Of a stretch of DNA of 64,000 nucleotides, positions 36,684 to 44,195 are shown one piece after another (the first letter of the stretch is position 1; each line of letters opens with the position of its first letter). Under the pieces are notes generated by a model, which saw only the letters and a list, made by a program, of their open reading frames with translations, was not told where the DNA came from and made no database searches. The stretch comes from Algicella marina (lineage in GTDB: Bacteria; Pseudomonadota; Alphaproteobacteria; Rhodobacterales; Rhodobacteraceae): NCBI RefSeq assembly GCF_009931615.1, contig NZ_CP046620.1, positions 1,565,501 to 1,629,500 of the forward strand, in the 5' to 3' direction. The translations under genes were made by a program, and so were the position numbers.

Positions 36684-37064
36684 ATGATTCCGCGCCCCGC
36701 CCCCAGACCGAAGAAGGATGCGACCATCGCGCTGATCAACATCGTCTTCCTGATGCTGATCTTCTTCCTGATCGCCGGCACCCTCGCCGCGCCGCTGGAT
36801 CCGGATCTGCAACTGGTCGAGACGGGCGATCTCGAAGGCCGCGAGCCGCCGGATGCCTTGGTCCTCAAGGCCGACGGCAGTCTCACCTATCGCGGCGAAC
36901 CGGTCACCGCCGAGGCGCACATCGCCGGGCTGGAGGACCTGTCCGCCATTCGCATCGTGCCGGACCGGGCGGCTGCGGCCGAAACCCTCGTCTCCGTCGC
37001 GGCCACCTTGCGCGACGCCGGGGCCGGAAAGGTCATTGTCGTGACAGAAAGGGCCCTGCAATGA
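36684..37064 (+). CDS. ExbD/TolR-family protein 2 (Asp replaced by Asn)
   Basis: A 126-residue paralogue: N-terminus MIPRPAPRPKKDAT, membrane helix IALINIVFLMLIFFLIAGTL, then a periplasmic domain. The position equal to Asp19 of the first ExbD is Asn19 (codon AAC), so it cannot carry the proton in the usual way. It begins four bases after the first ExbD gene and overlaps the TonB start (ATGA). It may form a heterodimer with the first ExbD or serve as a structural subunit. Confidence 0.85.
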   Translation: MIPRPAPRPKKDATIALINIVFLMLIFFLIAGTLAAPLDPDLQLVETGDLEGREPPDALVLKADGSLTYRGEPVTAEAHIAGLEDLSAIRIVPDRAAAAETLVSVAATLRDAGAGKVIVVTERALQ

Positions 37065-38044
37065 TCCCAGCCTCACGTCGTATCGCTACCGCCGCTCTGC
37101 TTGGCTCCGTCGCCCTCCACGCCTTCGGCGCCACACTCGGTCCGGGTCCGGACCCGGTTCAAATCGAAGGCGGCTCCGGTGCCGCAGTCGCCATGCTGGG
37201 CGACAATTTCGCCGATCTGACAGCCGGAACCGAAGCACCGGTAGAACCTGACGTGGCAGAGCCGTCGGAAACGCCGGAGACAACCGAGCACACTCAACCC
37301 GATCAGGTTCGCCCCGTGACCGAACCAGTGCAGCCCCGGACCCCGACACCGCCGACCGTCACGCCGCCCGCCGAGGCGCCACCGGTGGAGGTCACGGCGG
37401 CCCAGCCGGAACGCAGCGTCCCGGTGACCGCGGCTGAGCCGGTAACGGCCGTGGAAACCGCGCCGGTGGAAACAGTGCAACCGGCAGCCAACCAACCGGT
37501 CGAACCGGAACCGCAGGTGGCAGAACCGGTGACACCGGAGACGACCGTAACCGCCACCGATGCCCCACCCCGTCCGCGGACACGGCCGAAGGACTTTGCC
37601 GAAACCCTGCCCGAGCCTCCACCCGAACCGAAACAAACGCCCAGACGTGTCGTCGAGAAGCCGAAGCCACAACCCGCGGGCAACGCCCAGGCCAACGCCA
37701 CGCGCGGCAGCACCCAAGGTGCCAGCACTGCCCGTGAAGCCAATGCCTCTACTGGCCAATCACGGGCGCAGGCGCAGGGCAATGCCGCCGCCTCCAATTA
37801 TCCGGGTCAGGTGATGCGCAAGCTCACCGGCGTGCGTAAACCGCGCCTGCGGGCGCGCGGTACTGCCGTCGTGACGTTCACCGTTTCCAACAGTGGCGGG
37901 CTCGCCGGCCTCAGCCTCGCCAGCAGTTCCGGCTCCGGCGCACTGGACGAAGCAGCACTCGGCTGGGTCCGTCGTGCCGCGCCCTTCCCGCCACCTCCGC
38001 CCGGCTCTCAGCGTTCCTTCCGCGTCAGCATCAAGGGTACCTGA
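37061..38044 (+). CDS. tonB: TonB energy transducer
   Basis: A 327-residue TonB. The N-terminal membrane anchor AALLGSVALHAFGATL carries Ser16 and His20, at the same positions as the functional residues of E. coli TonB. A long Pro/Glu/Val/Thr-rich spacer (about residues 60-215) follows, then a low-complexity Asn/Ala/Gln/Ser stretch. The C-terminal TonB domain (about 245-327, YPGQVMRKLTGVRKPRLRARG and GSGALDEAALGWVRRAAPFPPPP) contacts TonB boxes of receptors. It is the last gene of the operon and presumably serves the receptors in the window. Confidence 0.9.
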   Translation: MIPASRRIATAALLGSVALHAFGATLGPGPDPVQIEGGSGAAVAMLGDNFADLTAGTEAPVEPDVAEPSETPETTEHTQPDQVRPVTEPVQPRTPTPPTVTPPAEAPPVEVTAAQPERSVPVTAAEPVTAVETAPVETVQPAANQPVEPEPQVAEPVTPETTVTATDAPPRPRTRPKDFAETLPEPPPEPKQTPRRVVEKPKPQPAGNAQANATRGSTQGASTAREANASTGQSRAQAQGNAAASNYPGQVMRKLTGVRKPRLRARGTAVVTFTVSNSGGLAGLSLASSSGSGALDEAALGWVRRAAPFPPPPPGSQRSFRVSIKGT

Positions 38045-38068
38045 AAACCGCCGTAAGCCCGGCAGCCT

Positions 38069-38821
38069 TCAGACCTGCACGACCGGTTTGCCATTCTGGA
38101 CGATAACCGCCGCATCGGTGCCGAACACGTCGCGCAGCAGGCCGGCATTGACGATTGCCCCCGGCGCACCCTGTGGCCCCAACCTCCCATTGCGCATGGT
38201 CACTATGTTGTCGGCGTAGCCACTTGCATAGTTGATGTCGTGCAGCACGATCACCACCGTCCGGGAGTGCTGCTCCGCCAACTCCCGCAACAGCGCCATC
38301 AATGCACGCGAGGCAGCGATGTCCAGGTTGTTGAGCGGCTCGTCGAGCAGAATGTAGCCGGTGTCTTGCGCGTAGGTCATTGCCACCAGCGCCCGTTGCC
38401 GCTGTCCACCGGAGAGCGTCGTCAACCGCCGCTGCGCCAGGTCTGTCAGGTCGAAAGTGGCCAGTGCCGCCTCGACAATTGCCCGATCTTCCGTCGATGG
38501 CCGCCCCTTGTGATAGGGATAGCGCCCGAAACTCACCAGTTCCCGAACCGTCAGCCGCAGGCCGATCTCATGGCTTTGCGGCAGGATCGACAGTTTCCGC
38601 GCCAACACGTCGCTGGCACAGACGCCAACTTCCAAACCGTCGACCGTGATGCGTCCCGTCTGCAGTGGCAGCAGGCGGGCGATCAGCGACAGCAGGGTCG
38701 ACTTCCCGGCGCCATTCGGTCCGATCAGTGCCGTCACCTGCCCCTTCGGCAAGGTGAGGTCGATGTCGGCAAGAATGGGCTTGCCCTCGATTTCATATCG
38801 CACACCCTCAATCTCGATCAT
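38069..38821 (-). CDS. Iron-siderophore ABC transporter ATP-binding protein, YclP/CeuD-like
   Basis: A 250-residue ATPase: Walker A IGPNGAGKST, signature LSGGQRQR, Walker B ILLDEPLNNLD and switch histidine VLHDINYASGY. It is the last gene of a minus-strand operon whose other members are two FecCD permeases and a binding protein; its start overlaps the preceding permease stop. The set resembles the YclNOPQ/CeuBCDE importers for catecholate-type siderophores. The facing TonB gene ends 24 bases away. Confidence 0.9.
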   Translation of the reverse strand: MIEIEGVRYEIEGKPILADIDLTLPKGQVTALIGPNGAGKSTLLSLIARLLPLQTGRITVDGLEVGVCASDVLARKLSILPQSHEIGLRLTVRELVSFGRYPYHKGRPSTEDRAIVEAALATFDLTDLAQRRLTTLSGGQRQRALVAMTYAQDTGYILLDEPLNNLDIAASRALMALLRELAEQHSRTVVIVLHDINYASGYADNIVTMRNGRLGPQGAPGAIVNAGLLRDVFGTDAAVIVQNGKPVVQV

Positions 38822-39762
38822 CGCACCCCTCTCCGCATCAGCACCACCAGAAACACCGCCCCGCCAATCAGGTCGATCACCACTGACAGCGGCGTCGCCA
38901 ATCCAAGTATCCGCTCCAGAACGATCTGCCCGCCGACCAGCGTGATCCCCGCGATGAGCGCCGCCGCCGGCAGCATCACCGCGTGATTTGCTGAAGGCAC
39001 CAGCAGGTACGCGAGGTTGACCACCAGCAATCCCAGGAACGCAACCGGCCCTACCAGCGCCGTCGAGGCAGCCACCAGCACAGAGATCAGCAGCAGTGCC
39101 TCCATCTGTCGCCGGCGCGGATCCACGCCGAGATTGATGGCCGCGTCATTGCCCAGCGCCAGTACGTCCAGCACATGGCGCAGCCGCCAGGCTCCGAAGA
39201 CCGCAACACCGCAGACCGCGGCCGTTATTCCCAGCAACTCCGTCTCGATGGCATTGAACCGTGCAAAACTGTCCACCTGGATGACACTGTACTCGTTCGG
39301 ATCGATCATCCGTGCCACCAGACCGCTGAGAGACCGGAACAGAACCCCGACGATCACCCCGGTGAGCACCATTCGCATCAGGTCCTCGCGGGAGCCTGAC
39401 AGCAGGGTCGAGAACAGCGCGAGTGCACCCACTGTCAGCGCCACCAGCGTCACGAAGAACAATGTCAATTGCGAAAGGCCCAGATAGCTCTGCGCTCCGA
39501 GGAAGAACACCGCCAGCGACAGCAGCAGCACGTAGAGCGCATCGAACCCCATGATCGAGGGCGTCAGGATGCGGTTGCGGGTCACCGTCTGGAACAACAG
39601 CGTTGACGTCGCCACCGCCACGCCCACCACCAACAGTGCCGCCAGCTTTGCCCCTCGGAACGGCAGCACGAAACTCCAGCTGCCCCGTGCTCCGATCGTC
39701 ATATAGAGGACGGAACACACAGCCAGCATCGCGGCCAGCACCAGCAGGCGCCTACCCTGCAT
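38818..39762 (-). CDS. Iron-siderophore ABC transporter permease, YclO/CeuC-like
   Basis: A 314-residue FecCD-family permease with nine to ten hydrophobic segments. Motifs are LFQTVTRNRILTPSIMGFDALYVLL, which is the CeuC/YclO version of the family motif, and GPVAFLGLLVVNLAYLL. It overlaps the other permease gene at its start by 11 bases and the ATPase gene at its end by 4. It is half of the second siderophore channel in this window. Confidence 0.9.
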   Translation of the reverse strand: MQGRRLLVLAAMLAVCSVLYMTIGARGSWSFVLPFRGAKLAALLVVGVAVATSTLLFQTVTRNRILTPSIMGFDALYVLLLSLAVFFLGAQSYLGLSQLTLFFVTLVALTVGALALFSTLLSGSREDLMRMVLTGVIVGVLFRSLSGLVARMIDPNEYSVIQVDSFARFNAIETELLGITAAVCGVAVFGAWRLRHVLDVLALGNDAAINLGVDPRRRQMEALLLISVLVAASTALVGPVAFLGLLVVNLAYLLVPSANHAVMLPAAALIAGITLVGGQIVLERILGLATPLSVVIDLIGGAVFLVVLMRRGVR

Positions 39763-40705
39763 CGCGCGCGGGCCTGTACAGCAACCAGAGGAACATCACC
39801 GTGCCGACCACGCCGAAGACGGTACCCACCGGAATCTCGAACGGGAACCGCAATACCCGCCCGATTACGTCCGAAACCAGTACCAGTGTGGCCCCCATCC
39901 AAGCCGTGACGGGCAATGTTGCCCTCAGGTCATCGCCCCATATCCGCGAGACAATGTTCGGCACCACCAGCCCGACGAAAGGGATCATGCCCACTGTCAC
40001 CACCGTCAGTGCAGTGACGATGGCGATTGCCACCAGCCCCAGCAGCATCACCTGACGGTAGTTCAGGCCCAGGTTCACACTCACCGTCTGCCCCATGCCG
40101 ACGATGGAGAATTGATCGGCGGCGAAATAGCTGATCAGGGCGACCAGCGCCGCCAGCCAGAGTAATTCGTACCGCCCCTGCAAGACGCCGGAGAACTCGC
40201 CGCTCATCCACACGTCGATGTATTGCAGCAAATCGGCCTGATAGGCGAAGAACGTCACAACCGCGCCAATGATCCCGCCGTAGGCCAGCCCCACCAGTGG
40301 AACGAAGAGCGGTTCTGTCGGCGGCAGGCGCCGCACGATCGCCAGGAACCCGAGGCTGGTTACCAGCGCGCAGGCCGCCGAAACCGCCATCTTCACCAGG
40401 ATGGCTGCTCCCGGCGCGAACATCGTCACCAGCAGGATGCCCAGCGCCGCGCCCTGCCCGGTACCTGCGGTCATCGGTTCCACGAAGCGGTTGCGGACCA
40501 GCATCTGCATGATCGTGCCACAGATCGCCAGCGCCGAACCGGTGATCAGCACGGCGAACAGGCGCGGCGCCCGGCTCTGGATCATCAGCGGCAGTGCATC
40601 CGGGTTGGTCAAGAGATCGCCGGGGGTCAGATCGATCACCCCGACGAACAGGGACAGGATCGCCAGCGCCACCAGTCCTGCCACCGACAGAAGCTTGGAA
40701 AACAA
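39752..40705 (-). CDS. Iron-siderophore ABC transporter permease, YclN/CeuB-like
   Basis: A 317-residue FecCD permease: SRAPRLFAVLITGSALAICG, MQMLVRNRFVEPMTAGTGQGAALG and GMIPFVGLVVPNIVSRIWGDDLR. The N-terminal membrane helix starts at once, so TTG 40705 is the likely start. It lies three bases after the binding-protein stop, with no clear Shine-Dalgarno, suggesting translation coupled to that gene. Confidence 0.87.
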   Translation of the reverse strand: MFSKLLSVAGLVALAILSLFVGVIDLTPGDLLTNPDALPLMIQSRAPRLFAVLITGSALAICGTIMQMLVRNRFVEPMTAGTGQGAALGILLVTMFAPGAAILVKMAVSAACALVTSLGFLAIVRRLPPTEPLFVPLVGLAYGGIIGAVVTFFAYQADLLQYIDVWMSGEFSGVLQGRYELLWLAALVALISYFAADQFSIVGMGQTVSVNLGLNYRQVMLLGLVAIAIVTALTVVTVGMIPFVGLVVPNIVSRIWGDDLRATLPVTAWMGATLVLVSDVIGRVLRFPFEIPVGTVFGVVGTVMFLWLLYRPARDAG

Positions 40706-40708
40706 GGG

Positions 40709-41599
40709 TCAGTTTCCGGGGAAAGCCGCCTGAATTTCATCCATGACAATGTTGAGGGACTGAATGCCACCTCCGGAAATGTAGACGGGCGCGGCACTCA
40801 GGAACACCACTTGGCCGCTCTTCCACGCCTTGGTGTCACGTATCAGTGCGTTGTCCAGGGTCGTCGCAGCACTGTCGCCCTCCTGCCCCGTGGCCGACAG
40901 GCGGTCGATCACCAGCAGGATGTCGGGATCGACCTCGCGGATGAATTCGAAGCTGATAGCCTCGCCATGTGTCGTCTGTTCGACAGCTTCCACGGCTTCC
41001 GGCAATTCCAGCGCCGTATGCAGCCAGCCGAACCGGCCCGCCGCGCCGTAGGCGGAAATCTTCGGCCCGTTGGTCAAAACGATCAGCGCGTTGCCCTTTC
41101 CGCCAACGGCGGCCTTTGCCGCCTCCAGCTTCGCCTCGAACTCCGCGTGCAATTCCGCCGCCTCATCTTCCTTGCCGAAGATCTTGCCATAGGCTTCCAG
41201 ACGCGCCAGTCCCTGGCCGATCGTGTCCTCCCAGATCGTCATGTCCAGCGTTGGAGCCAGCTTCGCCAGATTCGGCACCTGTTCCTGCGAACGCCCGCCC
41301 GCGATGATCAGATCCGGCTGCAAGGCGTTGACCGCTTCGAAATCCGGCTCGAACAGCGAGCCGACAGGCTCCGTCCCCTCGGCGGCATCCTCCAGAAATG
41401 GCAGGTAATACGGCCGCACCAGCCCTGTCGGCTTCACCCCCAGCGCATCGAGCGTATCGAGCGCAGCGATGTCGAACACGGCAATTGTTTCGGGTGCCGT
41501 CTCCACCGCCACTGGTCCGGCATAAGTTTCGACGGTTACTTCCTCGGCAACCGCGGGTGCGGCAGCCAGCGTCAACGCAAGCGCAAGTTTTCTGAGCAT
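40709..41599 (-). CDS. Siderophore ABC transporter substrate-binding protein, YclQ/CeuE-like
   Basis: A 296-residue periplasmic protein with signal peptide MLRKLALALTLAAAPAVAEE. The mature part has the YclQ/CeuE pattern: IAVFDIAALDTLDALGVKP, FEAVNALQPDLIIAGGRSQEQ and LIVLTNGPKISAYGAAGRFG. The start at 41599 gives a clean signal peptide; the open frame 13 codons upstream does not. It heads the minus-strand importer operon and is divergent from the polyamine-type importer. Confidence 0.88.
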   Translation of the reverse strand: MLRKLALALTLAAAPAVAEEVTVETYAGPVAVETAPETIAVFDIAALDTLDALGVKPTGLVRPYYLPFLEDAAEGTEPVGSLFEPDFEAVNALQPDLIIAGGRSQEQVPNLAKLAPTLDMTIWEDTIGQGLARLEAYGKIFGKEDEAAELHAEFEAKLEAAKAAVGGKGNALIVLTNGPKISAYGAAGRFGWLHTALELPEAVEAVEQTTHGEAISFEFIREVDPDILLVIDRLSATGQEGDSAATTLDNALIRDTKAWKSGQVVFLSAAPVYISGGGIQSLNIVMDEIQAAFPGN

Positions 41600-41691
41600 A
41601 TCAAGGCTTCCCCATGGCATTGGATGGCTCGTTTGCACTGGCTCTCCGGTTTGGGTCTTCCTACTGCCGCCTTTTTGCGGAGTCCAGCGTA

Positions 41692-41704
41692 CCTGATAAT
41701 TTCA
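41692..41704. promoter_or_regulatory. Short palindromic element in the siderophore/polyamine divergent promoter region
   Basis: CTGATAATTTCAG is a 13-bp imperfect inverted repeat (CTGA...TCAG) 93 bases upstream of the siderophore-binding-protein gene and about 200 upstream of the polyamine-type one. It may be an iron-responsive operator or a -10-like AT-rich element. The rest of the 308-base region 41600-41907 contains no open frame I can support and no other clear structure. Confidence 0.3.
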
Positions 41705-41907
41705 GTCGGAAAAGGTAGTGTCCGCCCCTCCGGATTCGCGGTCACGTCCAGCGGCGCACGGGAAAAACCGTTGGATTCAAATGTGAGAATGCGGCTTTCC
41801 CTACGTCCGCACTCCGTCACCCAACTGTCATTCAACCGTCATCAAAGCTTCCATCAGCCCTCGTATTGCGCCTAAGATCAGGCACCATTCAACATGAGGG
41901 GGATTCC

Positions 41908-43029
41908 ATGCCAATCACACGCCGTTCCGCAATGAAGCTCACGGCCGTTGGCGTCGCCACACCTGCCGTTCTGCGCGCCACGGACGCGCTCGCGTCATCG
42001 GGCACCGTCAAGGTCTTCGCTTGGCAGGATTACGTCCAGCCCAACATCGCCGAGAAGTTCGAGGCCGATACCGGTATCACGCTGGAACTGACGACATTCG
42101 GTTCCAACGATGAAGCCGAATCCACCGTCCGCGCCAACGGCGGCAAGGGCTTCGATGTCGTTTTCCCGACGATCACCAACGCCGGCAACTACACTGATGA
42201 CGCCGGTGAGAGCTTCTTCGCCCCCATCCCCGCCGCCGTCAACAGCGGCAACGTAATACCCTCCTTCCTGCGTGACAGCGCCGGTCTCGGCGGTGTGCAG
42301 AACGGCGAACAGATCGTGCTGCCGTTCGACTGGGGCACCGAAGGCATCACGCTCAACCGCGCCGAACTGAACATCTCGGACGCCGATCTCTCCTTCGGTG
42401 ATCTATGGCGTCCGGAGGCGGCCGGCAAAGCTGCCTTCCGCCAGAAATCCGCGCTTTTCGGTGCCGGCCTCTACCTAGACGCCACGGGCGAGGTGCCTTC
42501 CAACCGGATGCTGGATGTCTACAAATCCGAGGAAGATGCCCGCCGGGTCTTCGGCGACATCGCCCGGTTCATCGTCGCCAACAAGCAGAACTTCGGCGCC
42601 TTCTGGAACAACGCCACGGAGGCCACGTCCGCGTTCAAGGAAGCGGGCTGCGTCATTGGACAGACATGGGACACAACGGGTCTCCTGCTCAGCCGCGAAA
42701 ACAGCGATTATGTTTATCGCGCGCCCAAGGAAGGCATCATCACCTGGCTCGACAGCTTCGGTATCCTCAAGGGTGCGGATAACTACGATCAGGCCGTCGA
42801 ATTCATGAACTTCATGCTTCAGCCCGAAGTAGGTGGCATGTTCGCCAACAACACCGGCTACAACTCCGCCGTCACCGGCGCGGCGGACTTCGCATCTGAC
42901 GAGTACAAGGCGCAGTTCAACGACACCTACACGCAATCGGTGCTTGGCAACATGTGGTGGTGGCAGGCAGAACCACCGTTCCTCGCACCCGTTCAGAACG
43001 AGTTCGTCGAAGTCATCACCAACGCCTGA
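41908..43029 (+). CDS. Spermidine/putrescine-type ABC transporter substrate-binding protein
   Basis: A 373-residue PotD/F-like protein with a twin-arginine-type signal (TRRSAMKLTAVGVATPAVLRATDALAS). The mature part begins VKVFAWQDYVQPNIAEKFEADTG and includes DVVFPTITNAGNYTDDAGE and LPFDWGTEGITLN, the polyamine-binding family layout. GAGGGGGA precedes ATG 41908. A strong hairpin follows, then the ATPase and two permeases. The substrate could be a polyamine or another small cationic compound; the ligand pocket was not analysed. Confidence 0.85.
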   Translation: MPITRRSAMKLTAVGVATPAVLRATDALASSGTVKVFAWQDYVQPNIAEKFEADTGITLELTTFGSNDEAESTVRANGGKGFDVVFPTITNAGNYTDDAGESFFAPIPAAVNSGNVIPSFLRDSAGLGGVQNGEQIVLPFDWGTEGITLNRAELNISDADLSFGDLWRPEAAGKAAFRQKSALFGAGLYLDATGEVPSNRMLDVYKSEEDARRVFGDIARFIVANKQNFGAFWNNATEATSAFKEAGCVIGQTWDTTGLLLSRENSDYVYRAPKEGIITWLDSFGILKGADNYDQAVEFMNFMLQPEVGGMFANNTGYNSAVTGAADFASDEYKAQFNDTYTQSVLGNMWWWQAEPPFLAPVQNEFVEVITNA

Positions 43030-43043
43030 TCCACACAGGTTCA

Positions 43044-43068
43044 GGGTGGCCCGCAAATAGGGCCACCC
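43044..43068 (+). terminator. Perfect hairpin between PotD-like and PotA-like genes
   Basis: GGGTGGCCC pairs with GGGCCACCC around the loop GCAAATA, starting 14 bases after the binding-protein stop and followed by GTTTC. As after the other binding-protein genes of this window, it probably limits read-through into the ATPase/permease genes or protects the upstream message. Confidence 0.6.
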
Positions 43069-43088
43069 GTTTCACGTCAGGGGGAGCC

Positions 43089-44195
43089 ATGCACGGCAAG
43101 GATGTGCGCCTTGAGGGCGTTTCCATCACCTATCCCAACGGGTTCACGGCGGTTCAACCAACCGATCTCGAAGTCCGCGCCGCCGAATTCTTCTCCATCC
43201 TCGGCCCCTCCGGCTGCGGCAAGACGACGATCCTGCGCACCGTCTCGGGCTTCGTCGAGCCGACGGCGGGCCGCGTGCTCATCGGCGGCGAAGATCAGGC
43301 CGGAATCGGCCCCAACAAGCGCCCCACCGCGCTTATCTTTCAGAATCTGGCGCTGTTCCCACTCATGAAAATCTGGGAAAACGTCGCCTTCGGTCTGGAG
43401 GCCCGCGGCGTTTCCCGCCGCGCCCGCCGCGCCAAGGCCGAAGAATTGCTCAGTCTCGTTGCCCTCGCGGATCAGGCCGACAAGACACCGGGTGAACTTT
43501 CGGGCGGTCAGCGACAGCGCGTCGCCATCGCCCGTGCCCTCGCCGTCGAACCGGCAGTGCTGTTGCTGGACGAGCCCTTGTCTGCACTGGATCTGAAGTT
43601 GCGCCAGCATATGCGGGCGGAATTGCGCGCGATCCAACAGAAGACCGGGGTCACTTTCATTTACATCACACACGATCAGGGTGAGGCACTGACAATGTCG
43701 GACCGGATCGCCGTCATGAACAACGGCGTGGTCGAGCAGGTCGGAACCGGCGATGACGTTTATGCTGCCCCAACCTCCGCCTTCGTCGCCTCGTTTGTGG
43801 GCGAGGCCAACCAGTTTCCGGGCCGTATCACAGCCACCGAAGGCGGCATGGCGCAGATTGAAACCGCCCACGGCCAATTCACCGGCCGAAACACCACCGG
43901 TCTGCGAGAGGGCGATGCCGCGATCCTGTTCGTCCGGCCGGAGCGTCTGGGCTTCGGCGGCGACTTCTCCAACACGCTTCACGCCCGGATGGAGCGGCGC
44001 GACCTGGAGGGTGCCTTCGTCAACTATGCTTTGCGCACGGACACCGGCCACAGCCTCATGATGCACCAGACAAACGCGGGCATGACCACCGCTCCGTCCG
44101 ATAGCGTCACCAGAATCGGCTTTGACGCAGACAGTGCCCTTGTTCTGCCCGAAGGGCCTGTCGCCCGCACCGGCGCGGAGATCGCAGCGCAATGA
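43089..44195 (+). CDS. Polyamine-type ABC transporter ATP-binding protein, PotA family
   Basis: A 368-residue ATPase: Walker A LGPSGCGKTT near residue 38, signature LSGGQRQR, Walker B LLLDEPLSALD and switch His YITHDQGEAL. A TOBE domain occupies the last 110 residues. GGGGGAG precedes ATG 43089; the long frame extension upstream only shadows the binding-protein gene. The stop overlaps the first permease start (ATGA). Confidence 0.9.
   Translation: MHGKDVRLEGVSITYPNGFTAVQPTDLEVRAAEFFSILGPSGCGKTTILRTVSGFVEPTAGRVLIGGEDQAGIGPNKRPTALIFQNLALFPLMKIWENVAFGLEARGVSRRARRAKAEELLSLVALADQADKTPGELSGGQRQRVAIARALAVEPAVLLLDEPLSALDLKLRQHMRAELRAIQQKTGVTFIYITHDQGEALTMSDRIAVMNNGVVEQVGTGDDVYAAPTSAFVASFVGEANQFPGRITATEGGMAQIETAHGQFTGRNTTGLREGDAAILFVRPERLGFGGDFSNTLHARMERRDLEGAFVNYALRTDTGHSLMMHQTNAGMTTAPSDSVTRIGFDADSALVLPEGPVARTGAEIAAQ

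Noticed and set aside
41600-41907. Small ORF within the siderophore/polyamine divergent region
   Set aside because: Short minus-strand frames exist, but they lack ribosome-binding sites and recognisable composition; the region is better explained as two promoters.
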